A stretch of DNA of 64,000 nt from positions 372,001 through 436,000 of the forward strand of contig CAWUHX010000221.1 in NCBI GenBank assembly GCA_963922205.1, read 5' to 3'. The translations under genes were made by a program, and so were the position numbers. How positions within the stretch are numbered: the first letter of the stretch is position 1; every line of letters starts with the position of its first letter. Source of the stretch: Romanomermis culicivorax (taxonomy: Eukaryota; Nematoda; Enoplea; Mermithida; Mermithidae). The notes beneath the pieces are model-generated. The model was not told the origin of the DNA, made no database searches, and saw nothing but the letters and a program-made list of their open reading frames with translations. Below are positions 1 through 11,078 of the stretch, in pieces.

Positions 1-58
1 ATATTCCAACAATCACTTATGACTCAAGAGGCATCTTTGGAAACCCGCAGTAACCTGG

Positions 59-885
59 TGCTGATGTCAAAAGGTATTATATACACCACCACACACTCGG
101 TGCTGACCTCAGGTAACTGGGATGTAAGTGCCATAGTCTCATATTGCAGTATGAACGCCAAAGGTAAGGGCCTGCGGCCACAAAACCCCTACGGTAACAC
201 AGAGCATTGCTGTTGTAGATGTCAGAATAGGATTGTAAAATCTCAATTCCAATTCTGGAATAGAAACATTATCATTGCGGACATCAATGGATAGAGCTCT
301 GAGGCCAGCAACCCTGCTACAGCAACACGGAGCATCACCATTGCTGACATCAAAAGGCCATAGCTGAGTATCAACTATCCTACAGCAATGACGTGAGATG
401 CAGTTTTTGCAGATGTCAGATGTGGGGTTTGTAAGGCCCACACATCTCCAAACAACAACACGTGGCGTTGTCATTGCTGACCTCAAGGACTGGAATCAGT
501 AAACCAACCAGTCCTAGTGCAACAACACAAACCTCTGCTGTTGCAGATGGTGCCGTAAGGTCACCATCCGGCAATAACAACATGTTATGTTGCCATTGCT
601 GACATCAGAGGTAGAGCCAGAGGGCCACCCACCCCTTAAAGCAACAGCAAGGGATGCAGCTGTTGCAGATGCAGGGGAAGGATGCAGCGAACCAGCAATT
701 CCTGAATGGCTACATGTTATGTGGCCATTGCTGAGGTCAGAGGCATGACCCGGAGAGGCATGGACCTCAATGCAACAGCAGCATTGGAGTCAGTTGTGGA
801 CGTCAGAAGGTAGGGTCACTAAGACACATTACCTCATAACAACAACATGGTGTGTTATAGTTGCTGACGTCAGTGGTCATGACTT
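59..885. repeat. Degenerate ~64-bp minisatellite
   Basis: A motif of the form (G)TTGC(T/A)GA(C/T)(G/A)TCA recurs about every 60-70 bp: near 60, 102, 213, 274, 338, 405, 472, 541, 593, 661, 725, 790 and 859. It is usually followed by AGAGG or AAAGG and preceded by CAACAACATG-like sequence. The units have diverged and often alternate between a TTGCAGATGTCAG form and a TTGCTGACATCAG form, which suggests an older ~130-bp dimer. The open frames across it on both strands are by-products of the repeat and show no protein family. Confidence 0.75.
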
Positions 886-1495
886 GTAAAATCATCACCA
901 CTTGCAATGAGTCACAGAGACAGAAGAAGAAGACGGTACAGTAAGTGGATGAAATAATAAGAATGACCTACTGAAGGGTTGCCAACTATAATGTATGTGT
1001 GACCGAGAAAAAAAATTGTTTTTTTTTGTTTTTTTTTAATTAGGAATGTTTGATTTAGTAGAAAGGAAAAGGAGAAATTTTATTTTGTTTGTTTAGAAAG
1101 TAGAGAAAGTAGGTTATGAGTTTTTATTTGATTTGATTTTTGTTGGGATAAGAAAATTTATTGGGTGAAAAAGTTATTATAATTGGTGTCACACATTACA
1201 TATAGATGACTGAGAAAGTGAAAGTAAAGTAAATAAAATAAAATTTGAGGCCGATGAGATAAGCAATGTGATCTGATATGTATGGTGTTAAATGTGTCAA
1301 CAGTATGATTTAATTTGTTTTGGCCAGAAAAATGAGCAACTTGGCTAGTGCTCAGTGAAGATAAGAAAAAGTTGAAAAAGTGTGTTGACACAAATACCGG
1401 ACATAGATAACAAAATCATGACCACACTTGACGTCCAGAATCAAGTGGGGAAGGAGTACTGTATTTCATGATTGTAAATCACGAAACGTTCAAGG
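886..1495. other. Gene-free interval
   Basis: I see no gene here. It has a T-rich run near 1017-1038 and generally AT-rich, T-skewed sequence. No coding exon, RNA gene or transposon end could be supported. Confidence 0.5.
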
Positions 1496-1496
1496 G

Positions 1497-1930
1497 ATGT
1501 AAACCTCATGGGCTGTGATACTCAAGTACCCGTACCCAGGTATACTGTAGTCAGAGTACATGCAAATCACAGGCATACTGTAACCAAGCTAGCTCTACGG
1601 CAGTACAGTAACCCATCAGATCACAAGGAGAGGCAAAAGACCCAAATGAAAATAAATTTTGAAAAAATAAAAGAAGAAAGCTCAGAGGAGGTTTTAGGCA
1701 GAATACTCTATTTAAACTCTACTTTGGGAAATTTTGACTCTTGGGGATTGACCCTGGGAAAACCTAACACCAGGGAATTTATTTAAGGCCTACAGGCTAC
1801 ACACACATATGGCGATAAAGTATACACAAGAATCATTAATTTGATCACTCCTAAGGGCTAATCCTGGCTTACAGTAATAAAAACTCTACTCAAACGCGGT
1901 GCATCTTGAGTTGGCGACAAAACTCGAACA
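1497..1930 (+). mobile_element. Possible 5' LTR fragment with primer-binding-site-like end
   Basis: This stretch has an LTR-like order of signals: a TATA-like TATTTAAGG at about 1779, an AATAAA at about 1877, and then TGGCGACAAAACTCGAAC (1912-1929). That last sequence resembles the TGGCGAC-type tRNA primer-binding sites of invertebrate Ty3/gypsy elements. No second copy of the LTR is visible, so the boundaries are guesses. It may or may not belong to the gypsy element starting near 4.6 kb. Confidence 0.25.
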
Positions 1931-2170
1931 TAAGGGCCATTTTCCGACCTAAGGGGCAGTATACCTGCTTTAAGGGTGTTTCCGACTTACATGAGGGCGA
2001 AAGATCATTCTAAGGGTCAGTAGTCCCACTCAGAATGCAAATTACCTGACCTGAGAGAGGTTTCTCCACTCAAGTGGCGATTCTCATGATTTGAGAGAAG
2101 TTTCCCCCCTCAAACCAAAATTTATTGAATTGATAGAGGTATCTCCACTCAAAAGGGTAAAAGGTTCGTT
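1925..2170. repeat. Short degenerate tandem repeat, ~20/40-bp period
   Basis: TAAGGGC/TAAGGGT-like words recur about every 20 bp from 1930 to 2015. They pass into three ~40-bp units beginning with TGAGAGAGG, TGAGAGAAG and TGATAGAGG (about 2053, 2093 and 2132), each ending in a CCACTC or CCCCTC run. No coding potential is evident. Confidence 0.5.
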
Positions 2171-3712
2171 CCTAAGAGCTGTGAGCCAGACTTAAAGGTC
2201 GATTTCCAGCCTCGCTATGTCACATCAAACAAAATAGGAGCCACGTCACATTAATTGAATTGGTGATCAGTCACATTGATGGGAAACCCATACTATACCT
2301 TGTAGAAAATATGGCCATGCCACTGTAAGTAACATGCTGTGACCCCATTGGGTGGCTCGCTAATATATTCATTTGGGGAACCTAACCCAGCTGGTACGGA
2401 CTACAGGAAAACGTATAGTGTACCTCGGCCTTGTCCTAGGGTTCTTCAGTAGAATAATGGACAACACGGCCGGGTCAGGGGTGGCAATCGCTAGTCCTCA
2501 CTCACTGAGAATGAGGGACTGGGCCATTCGTGGAATGGCTTACTGTAGGGGACCCTATTGTAAACCTAAATCAACTATTTGGCCCTGACCTCAAGGGTTC
2601 AGGGGCTGTTCTAACTGAGGGTACTCTCAAGGGAAAACTAGCTTAAGGAGGATTCCCACAAATATATCCTCAACAATAATAACCCCTGAGAAGACTCACC
2701 TAGTCCTCTTCTCAAAGTAGTCGGCGCAGGGTGATGGGTTCAAGGGTTGTACGCAGGTCCTAGGGATGACGGGGAGTGGATACAGTAGTCTGAAATGATT
2801 CAGCGTGGGGTTCAACTGACAGGTGTCCGCGGACAATGGTAACATTCCTCAGGGGACGGTGACAGGGGATCTCTAACCATAAACAGGGGGGGGTAACTCC
2901 TAGGAGTGGAATACGGTAACGTAAAACGCAAGGGAGGCACTGAAGGCAATATGTAAATTTATTGAACGTGGCAGCGGACGCAGGCAAATATTCAAATTTA
3001 ATTTTATAAGATCTTGATGAATGCGGAGATGCAAGCTAGAATGCAGAGAGACGATTAGGCCCAAAAATGAGTGCAAAACTAAATAAACAAGCACTTTTAA
3101 AGGGCCACAAAAACCTAAAGTATGCCTTGGGCGGAGCTAAGACACACCCAAGCTAACTTCTACAGCAGAAATTGCTGCAGAAGATGCCTATGGTCTCATA
3201 GACATTTTCCAGTTCACTACATTAAGCATTGGGGCGAGTTTCACTCTCCATGCTAAACATATGAACGTCATTTAGAGAATTTTTGCTGATAAGAGGTGCA
3301 CGTTGTGCTCCAATTATAGCGATGAGCTCGGAGAGCTTATCTTTGGTGGAAATTCTAACGAACGGGTTGTATTCCATAGTCTACATGCATGACGGAAAAA
3401 TAACAAATCATATTGGAAATGAAAGTACAAAAATGAAACAGAGATGAAACGCAAAAAGTACACACAGAAATTGCATGTAAAATATAAAAACGAAAGGCAA
3501 AATTAAAGTGAGTTACTGTAAAACAAAAAGTCGCGAAAAATATAATGAAAAAGCATGATGTGAATCACGTGATGTTGGGCAAAATTCGTCGGCAGGTGAC
3601 AGTACCTCTAAAAAGCGAATTTCAGAAGAAACAGTGGATCCACATCTGCCATCCACCATTTGACTAAACAGTGGAAAAATTTTGCACATGTAACAGATTA
3701 GATGTGGGAGGA
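2171..3712. other. Gene-free interval
   Basis: No exon, RNA gene or transposon end could be supported. The scattered open frames (such as 2373-2588) show no recognisable domain. The stretch could be the untranslated leader of the gypsy element that starts near 4.6 kb, but nothing proves this. Confidence 0.4.
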
Positions 3713-4100
3713 TTGAATTTTAATTTTGCAACAAGATTTTAATTTTAAATTTTAAATTAAGTTCAAATAGATTTCAAATTAAATTGAATTAAATTTCAAA
3801 TCAAATTGAATTAAATTTTAAATTAAATCAAATAAAATGTTAAATCAAATACAATAAAAATTTTAATTGAATTAAATTTTAAATTGAATTTCAAATTAAA
3901 ATTCTGAACTAAATTTTAAATTATTTTTCAAAATTAATTTTTAATTATACTTTGCAAAATTAAATTTAAATTAAATTTTAAATTCGATTTTGAATTAGAT
4001 TTTTAAAAATTAAATTTTAATCAAACTATAGTTGATTTAATAATGAAAAAATTAAAAAAAAAATTAAATTGAATTTTAAACTAAACTGTAAAATAAGCCA
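3713..4100. repeat. AT-rich low-complexity tract
   Basis: Almost the whole stretch is built from permutations of AAATT, AAATTTTAAATT and TCAAATTAAATT words with few G or C bases, so it is a degenerate AAATT-type simple repeat. It has no gene content. Confidence 0.8.
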
Positions 4101-4517
4101 CCCAATTAATCTAAAACCCAATAAATGATGACAAAATGGACGTTTTCTAAATTCATATTATTATTGAACCAAAATGAAGTGAGGCTTTGGGTATCACTAT
4201 ATTGTCTTTTTCTTGTTTTTTTCTGTTTTTCTGTTTTTCATTTAGGAACTATAAAAGTATACAAAAATAATGAAAAATTACATATCTGCATATCCACCGG
4301 AATTCTGCCATTTAGACATGATGCAGATGGCAGATGCAGATCCACCCTGTTCTTTGAAATGCGCCTTTTAGATATAGATATCTACCAAAAAGGCTTCCGA
4401 CAACTTTTGTAGTGTCACTTTTGGTGTCCATTTCTGTTTTAATCTGCACTTCACATTCTCGTTTACTTTACAGCCACTGATACCCATGTGTCCACCATGC
4501 TATCGTTTTGCACACAA

Positions 4518-4584
4518 GGTTGACATGATTACTGTAGTAATTGCATCATGTGGTTGACATGATTACTGTAGTAATTGCATGATT
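4518..4584. repeat. 34-bp tandem duplication upstream of gag
   Basis: Two near-identical 34-bp units (4518-4551 and 4552-4584) each contain GACATGATTACTGTAGTAAT. The inner ATTACTGTAGTAAT is itself a perfect inverted repeat. The pair sits about 100 bp before the gag ATG of the gypsy element. Confidence 0.75.
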
Positions 4585-4685
4585 TATTTTCTGAACATTT
4601 TCGGACTCTGCACACACAATTGAATCAGAATACAGTAAACCCTACCCTAATAGAGGATCTAAGAACAGGAAACATTCGTAATAAC

Positions 4686-5249
4686 ATGGCAAATAATTTT
4701 TACGCGAAACCTACAGTATTCACGGGTGGCGTGACCCAGCATTTTGGTGAATGGAACAAACGTTTAGAGCAGTTCATGGCACTTCAAGGCATGAAAGATA
4801 CAGACGTACAGTTAAAGTTGGCATGTTTAGAGATTCATTTAGGAGGAGCCGCGTTAGCAAAATTCAAAAGTTTAGCCAATTCCGAAAACCCTCCCCACAC
4901 ATACAAACAGTATAAAGTCACATTACAGGCCTTTTTCCCAAACAATGGAGATAATGAGCTACATCAACAATTCTTACGCGAAAGAAATTAAAAACGATCA
5001 GAAACAGTAACTGAATTCTTGTTTGATCTAGAACACCTCGCAACCCTCGCCTACCCTAACTTTAACACAGACGCACGAGAAATGATTATAAAACCCCTCT
5101 TTGTAGAAGGCATGCAAAATGAAATCAGAGAAGCAATTAAGTATAGACGGTTCGCAGCTCTAAAAGAAATTTCTCCCTTTTCCATTTTAACACACCCGCA
5201 ATTTTTCATGATCAACTTGCAACAATTTCAAACAACTTACTCTTTTTGA
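4686..5249 (+). pseudogene. Ty3/gypsy gag remnant, two in-frame stops
   Basis: The first ATG is at 4686. The product resembles retrotransposon Gag capsid regions: a short N-terminus, FGEWNKRLEQF, then a helical segment and a C-terminal part reading PLFVEGMQNEIREAIK. A TAA at 4989-4991 interrupts the frame and coding resumes in the same frame. A TGA at 5247-5249 ends it. Similarity fades after about 5160, and no CCHC zinc knuckle follows, so the nucleocapsid part is missing or never existed. Gag, pol and the integrase remnant all lie in one reading frame, so the ancestor probably made a single Gag-Pol polyprotein. The copy is inactive. Confidence 0.75.
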
Positions 5250-5318
5250 AACAATACATTTACAAAACTCACACACTCGAAAACGTTGTTAAAAAAACTC
5301 ATCAATTACACCGCCCAA

Positions 5319-7937
5319 ATGTCTCTTAACTCCGATACAGTTTATAATATGATCTCAGGCAGTGGCCAAGCAATCGGAAATACCGGCTCTGGCGCCGGCC
5401 AAGGCATAGAACATGTAATAACCAGTACCACCCAAAGCCTCAGGGACGGATTAAATAATTTACTCAAAGGACCTCTGCAAATCATTATCAATCTAGTCGT
5501 TATTACTGTAGTTATTGCAGGCCTCTTTTATTCTTTTCTCATTCTCCGAAAATATTTCCCTTCTCCAAAGCATCATGCCAATAATGAACATGCGTACGAA
5601 ATACCATCACACAACAGACGGTCACATAAGACCATTCCCCGATCATTCAGCCATGCTCTCTTAGAACTAGCTAATCGCCGTGGGGCACAAATGCAGCAGA
5701 AATACATCCTTGTCGATATTGAAACTCCCAGAACTCCTGCAATTGAACTCATTAATCAAATTCACCAATCTGGATCAAACAAGCCACCCCAGAATATACC
5801 TGAGAAACATACCCCTCACATTCCAATCACACCTAATGGCAAGCTAAGTACAAAAGGCATGATTGACACTGGTGCTATATACTCATTCATTGATTCAGGA
5901 ATCGCTCAAATTCTACAGTTAGACATGGAACCCCTGCTAGTCGAGGCCAAAGCAGCAAATAACCTTCTGATTCACTTTGTAGGAACCACTTTTGTTACAG
6001 TAACAGCCCAAACTATCCAGGAAACAATAATGGTCCATGTCCAAAAAGACTGCACAGCAGACGTCCTTCTAGGCAAAAACTTTCTCAGTCGATTTTCGGA
6101 ATACACTATCAACAGTCAGAAATCCCAGGTCAAATTTGGCAATGTTATACTACCTTGTGACAGCCTAGAATATAGCCCCCTTTCAACCCGTGGTGGAACT
6201 TATTTAGATGAAAAACTAAAATTACCACCCCGTACAGTCACCGAATTTACTGTTCCCCTGCCCAAATCGTACCTACAAGTTAAACAGCTTGAATTTACTC
6301 CAAAACCCAAACAGAATCCCAAAGTTCATTTTGCAGCTTGTGTCTCTGAAAACCAAAACAGTCACATATGCATATCGGTCTTAAACACACAAGACACAGC
6401 CCAAACTCTTTACCCTGGAACATGCATCGGTACAGTCTCCTGTTACATCCCAAAACAAAATGCTCCCCCTGTAACCCCCTCGACACAAAACCAGCCAAAC
6501 TGTTTTGATACATTCACATGGTTAAAAGAAAATGTTAATTTAACCTCCAGTGACCTCACAGAAACAGAAAAAATGCAACTCCTATGCGCCCTATTGAAGT
6601 ATCCTACATTATATGCTAAATCCAAAATGGATGTAGGTAGAACCACCCTTGTTTCACATACAATTGACACCAATGGCTACCAAACCATATGCAGGCACCT
6701 CTTTCGTACCTCCCCGAAGGAAAAGCAAATCATACAAGCAGAAGTTGAGCAACTCCCAGCAGCAGGTGTCATAAGCCAGAGCAACTCTCCATGGTGCACC
6801 AACACAGTTTTAGTCTCCAAAAAAGATGATGGCCATCGTTTATGCATTGACTTTCGAGGCCTCAATAAAGTAACCAAAAAAGATACCTACCCCTTGCCCC
6901 GCATAGATGAAATTCTAGACACCCTGCATGGCATGAAATATTTTACCTCTCTCGACCAATCGAATGCCTATTATTCCATTCCCATAGCACAAGCAGACAG
7001 AGAAAAAACTGCATTTAATTGCTCAGCCAGTCAATATCAGTTTAACTACCTCCCCTTTGGCCTCACCAACGCCCCAGCCACATTCCAAAGGTTAATGGAT
7101 GTTATTCTTTCGGGATTGCAATGGAACACATGCCTTGTCTATCTCGACGATGTTTTGGTCTTCGCAGACTCCCATGCCCAAATGCTGGAAGGTTTAGACA
7201 CTATTCTTGCCCAATTCTCACAAGCAGGCCTCAAACTAAACATACAAAAATGCAAATTCTGCCAGCCCCAAGTCCAATACCTAGGCCACGTCATTTCTCA
7301 GCAAGGCATTTCACCAGACCCCAATAAGGTACAGTCCATTTATGACATACCCACGCCCAAAAGCTCAAAAGAAGTCAAGTCATTCCTTGGCCTACCCTCT
7401 TATTATCCTAGATTCATCCCAAATTGCTCCCAAATTTCTAGCCCACTCACATCACTACTCAAAAAGAATTCAGAATTTTCCTGGGGCCCTGAACAGCAAA
7501 ACACATTCACTAAGCTAAAACAATTGCTCATTCATGCCCCAATACTACAGCATCCCCATTTCATAAAACCATTCATTTTGCAAACTGACGCCTCAAAACT
7601 CGGAATCGGCGCCATTCTCAGCCAGCTAGACAGTAAAGGTCAGGATCGCCCCATTGCTTTTGGGAGCTGCACATTGAAACCCGCAGAACGCAACTATCCA
7701 ATAACTGAGTTGGAAACCCTTGTAGTTGAGTTTGTCAAATATTTCGGCCCTTATCTTTTCCAGCAACATGTTATTGTACACACCGACCATACTGCAGTTC
7801 AGGTGGTCTTACAGAAGGAAAACCCGTCCCCTCGCATTGCCCGTTGGGGATTAGCCCTCTCCAGTATTCAGCTAGACATTCGACCTAAGAAAGGCACTGC
7901 TAACCGCAACGCAGATGCTATTTCTCGATTCCCCTGA
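5319..7937 (+). CDS. Ty3/gypsy Pol: protease, reverse transcriptase, RNase H
   Basis: This is an open frame of 872 codons from ATG 5319. Residues 1-50 are Gly/Ser/Asn-rich. Residues ~53-76 form a strongly hydrophobic, membrane-like segment, which is unusual in Pol. An aspartic protease with DTGA follows (Asp at residue 183), with LLGKNFL downstream. The reverse transcriptase has the typical LPFGLTNAPATFQ block and a YLDD catalytic box (from residue 608). RNase H begins around QTDASKLGIGA (Asp at residue 757). The frame ends at a TGA (7935-7937), after which integrase-like coding resumes in the same frame. In the family this polyprotein reverse-transcribes the element RNA and processes Gag-Pol. 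Here the flanking stops and the lost integrase core make autonomous activity unlikely. Confidence 0.9.
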   Translation: MSLNSDTVYNMISGSGQAIGNTGSGAGQGIEHVITSTTQSLRDGLNNLLKGPLQIIINLVVITVVIAGLFYSFLILRKYFPSPKHHANNEHAYEIPSHNRRSHKTIPRSFSHALLELANRRGAQMQQKYILVDIETPRTPAIELINQIHQSGSNKPPQNIPEKHTPHIPITPNGKLSTKGMIDTGAIYSFIDSGIAQILQLDMEPLLVEAKAANNLLIHFVGTTFVTVTAQTIQETIMVHVQKDCTADVLLGKNFLSRFSEYTINSQKSQVKFGNVILPCDSLEYSPLSTRGGTYLDEKLKLPPRTVTEFTVPLPKSYLQVKQLEFTPKPKQNPKVHFAACVSENQNSHICISVLNTQDTAQTLYPGTCIGTVSCYIPKQNAPPVTPSTQNQPNCFDTFTWLKENVNLTSSDLTETEKMQLLCALLKYPTLYAKSKMDVGRTTLVSHTIDTNGYQTICRHLFRTSPKEKQIIQAEVEQLPAAGVISQSNSPWCTNTVLVSKKDDGHRLCIDFRGLNKVTKKDTYPLPRIDEILDTLHGMKYFTSLDQSNAYYSIPIAQADREKTAFNCSASQYQFNYLPFGLTNAPATFQRLMDVILSGLQWNTCLVYLDDVLVFADSHAQMLEGLDTILAQFSQAGLKLNIQKCKFCQPQVQYLGHVISQQGISPDPNKVQSIYDIPTPKSSKEVKSFLGLPSYYPRFIPNCSQISSPLTSLLKKNSEFSWGPEQQNTFTKLKQLLIHAPILQHPHFIKPFILQTDASKLGIGAILSQLDSKGQDRPIAFGSCTLKPAERNYPITELETLVVEFVKYFGPYLFQQHVIVHTDHTAVQVVLQKENPSPRIARWGLALSSIQLDIRPKKGTANRNADAISRFP

Positions 7938-8390
7938 GAGACAGCGAAGCAATCCTTTGACATTGATCAACTAGAAACCCGCCCTGAAATATCCACCATC
8001 AATTCTGTTCTTGAAGCTGAAGCAACTGAACAAGAAGAGCAACAGAAAAATTTTGCTGAACTCCAACGCACTGACCCAACTGTCAAAAGTATTTTAGCAA
8101 AAATCGCCAAAAAACACCCCCTTACTATAATCAAATTCGCAGTGCATCAAAACATCCTCTTTCGTATAGTCAACAAACAGGCAAAACTATACATTCCCAA
8201 GTCACAAGTCCAGCATCTCATTGCCTCTCATCATGACAGCAAATTCACAGGTCATTTCGCTGTCAGGAAAACTCTACACTTGCTCAGGCAAAAATATTTT
8301 TGGCCCGAAATGAGCCGTGATATCAAACGTTACTGCAAAACTTGCTACCCGTGCCAGATACAGAAAGAAAAAACCAATACAGGAAGCATG
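7938..8390 (+). pseudogene. Gypsy integrase N-terminal remnant, truncated
   Basis: Coding continues in the pol frame after the TGA at 7935. It ends with the HHCC zinc-binding module of retroviral-type integrases: SHHDSKFTGH supplies the histidines and CKTCYPC the cysteines (about 8225-8360). Similarity stops at about 8385, before any DD35E catalytic core, and unrelated sequence runs to a stop at 8424. The element is therefore truncated or internally deleted here. Confidence 0.8.
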
Positions 8391-8924
8391 CACAGAAGCA
8401 CAGAGGTGTGGCTAAGCCCACCGTAGGAAACAAGCAAGACATGAAAAGCATGCCGTACTAGAAAAGCATTAAAGGGCGTGACTAAATAAGTATGAAAAGT
8501 AAAGCAGGAAGCAACGATTGGCAGAAGAAGATGGACAGAAGCATGACCTCCCGCGACGCCCAGGGAGTGGCCAAAAACGTCGTATTTAAGGAGAAGCAAA
8601 GCGTGGTTTTTGTCATTATTATTCATAGTTTTTAATTTTTGTTGCTCGCGATCGTCTCATAATTTGCAAGCGCCGTTTTTACGAAAGCAGTTAAACCGAG
8701 GCTGTTAATTATTTGCAAGCTGAGACCGCGTTGTTTAGTTTATTGTTGTTGATGTCTCAAAGCAGCCGTTGATTTGTATCCGTATTGCCCCCGTATTGTT
8801 GAATCGCCCGTTTCCCTGCTCCATTGTAGCCGTATCGACCGTCCAATCGGTTAAAGTAAAGTGCTTCACAAAATCTGGTCGTTACATAGTCATATTTCTC
8901 CTCGCCTCCAATAAACACTAAGTA
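8391..8924. other. Unassigned sequence beyond the gypsy truncation
   Basis: There is no gene. The stretch has a TATTTAAGG at about 8584 and could be part of the gypsy 3' end or LTR. I found no matching copy upstream of gag to confirm that. Its right end carries the 8-bp target site into which the next hAT element inserted. Confidence 0.35.
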
Positions 8925-9359
8925 CACATTCCCACTGTTGCCAGGTGTAGTAGAATTCTGCTGTTTTCAGTAGAATTTTTACTCAACAGTGGCAGTGGCA
9001 GTAGAATGCCATTCACAGTAGAATTTGCAGTAGAATTTGTTGTATTGCAGTAGTAGTCAGTAGAATGTCAATTTTCCAGTAGAATTCAGTAGAATTTAGT
9101 AGAATTATATGTTTTTCAGTATAAGTCAGTAGAAACGAGAAGTTTACTATAACTAATTTGACTCAGTTTATGTTACTGTAATGAGCGTTGATTATGATTA
9201 GAAAGTTTAATTTAACTTCAAAAACTGAAAAGTATTAACTATCCAGTGCCTAAGCCTACGCTATATATGTATAACATGCTGAGACCACGTGATTTTTTTA
9301 GTCGAGCAAAGTTTGGCGTCTCATCCATGGAATTCACCAAACACTGGAAGGATACATTT

Positions 9360-9736
9360 CAGTGTTGCCAGTTTAGTGTATTCTATCTACACTGATTTAG
9401 TGCATTTTAGGCAGAGAAAAGTACTTTACCAGTTTAGTGTGATCTGTCTACATTAGACTTGGTGCATTTTAGGCATAAATAACCAAGTTTTGATGTTTAG
9501 TGTAAAATGTTTTTCGTTCAATTTTCGAGCTATCAACTTGAAACTTCGTCATGATAGAGATGAACCCAAGGAGTGAAGAGTAAATTTTTCATCAAAGTGC
9601 TAGCTATCTCACTCTTCACCGTCTCTTTAGTCCCCATTTTGGTTGATTTTTCTTCGATTTTAGTGTAGGTTTTGCCTCTCAGTTCCGAAATCTAGTATAA
9701 TTGTCTGTAATCTAGTATAACGACCTGGCAACACTG
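9360..9736. mobile_element. Nested MITE with hAT-like TIRs
   Basis: The left end CAGTGTTGCCAG (9360) and right end CTGGCAACACTG (to 9736) are perfect 12-bp inverted repeats. They nearly match the TIR of the surrounding hAT element (CACTGTTGCCAG), so this is probably a relative that inserted or arose inside it. Subterminal TTTAGTG and CTAGTATAA words recur near the two ends. I see no clear target duplication (flanks ATACATTT and CTAACCAG). Confidence 0.55.
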
Positions 9737-10071
9737 CTAACCAGTGCAGTATAGTGTGGTCAAATGTCAAATGGGCATTTATTTTGCTCCAATTCTAGAT
9801 ACCATTTTTCCCTCGTCGACATTTTCAACATGAGAACCTAGGCCAAAAATATTTTCCGCATTTCAGAAAAACGTTCCTCAAAGTTTTACTAGCAGAAAAA
9901 CATATTACGTCAAGGGCAGGCTTTTTTTCATTCTTCGACCTCTACAAGCCATTTCATAATTTTACAAGCCTACTTTTTTTCATAACTTTTCATATGCATT
10001 AAAGTCACACATTCACAAGTTAATATCATTATTAACGTTGTTTGCATGCTATAGGTATAGAATGTTCTACC

Positions 10072-10578
10072 CAGGGATGGAAAAACCCATTTTTCAAAAT
10101 TTTGGCTTGGTGTTTTTTGGGTTTAATGGTTTTTTTTGGGTTTTTCTGGGTTTATTAAAGGTTTTTTGGGTTTAATGTGGGTTTTATTTTGTATTCCTTT
10201 TAAAACACTATCAAGATTTATATATTTGCAACTAACATGATTACATAAAAGTTAATCAAATGCGATCAAAATTATACTGATATAAATGTGAAAAATCAAA
10301 GGCAATTTTCGCTTGTGACGTCATCCCCTGAGAATTTAGTTCTCAAAAGTGAAACCTTTTTTGGGAGAAACAACTTTCAAACAGCCTAAAACGATTTTCT
10401 CAAGTCAGATAAATCATTTATACACTTTATAATTCAAGTTTACAAAAAAATTTTGAAAAATTCAAAAAACTGATTTTAATGAACGCCCAAGAACCCAAAA
10501 TTTGCTGGTTTTTAAATTCAGAAAACCCAAATCAAACCAAAAAATCCAAAACCCAAAAAAGCCACTTTGCCAACCATG
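10072..10578. mobile_element. Nested MITE rich in GGGTTT/AAACCC
   Basis: The left part (CAGGGATGGAAAAACCCATT..., then many TTTTTTGGGTTT words) is mirrored by AAACCCAAAAAA words and a right end reading GCCAACCATG. The flanks are GTTCTACC and GTTCTATT, an 8-bp target duplication with two differences. Together they suggest an old hAT-type MITE inserted in the larger hAT element. Confidence 0.55.
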
Positions 10579-11078
10579 GTTCTATTGTTTATAACACATA
10601 AAAGTTGCAGTTTTTGAGGCGATCGACAATAGGAAACTATCATTAAATGGGCAGGATTTTACTTTATGTAAATACGCTTCTTTTCAATTGATATGCAAAT
10701 TTATACAAATTCAAGGTTGCTGGATGCTTTAACAAGAAGAATTAAACTGCAGAAAGGGTTTCAAACCTTGGTGTTTGGGGTGACTAACAGTGTGATTCTC
10801 CACTGCACCACTTATGGAAAAAGTTATTGGGTAAAAACATGCTGCTGTAATGTTAAATATTCTTTCTCGTAAAATTACATCAAAATAACTAATTTAAAGG
10901 GGTACACCAGCTTCAACTCTAAAACGATAATTTCGCAGTGTAAATTATAGCAGAAAATGTAGAAAAAATCAAAAATGGTTTTTCAAAATATGGAAAAACT
11001 GTACATGGAAAAACTGTACAATTTTGGTTATCTATTTCGGAAGTTCATGACTCTGCTGGCGTTAGTCACAATACTAAC

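Noticed and set aside
139-486. 115-codon minus-strand frame as a gene
   Set aside because: It lies inside the 64-bp minisatellite, has no domain and no splice context.
3713-4100. AT-rich block as a replication origin or scaffold attachment site
   Set aside because: It is simple-repeat sequence; nothing specific supports such a role.
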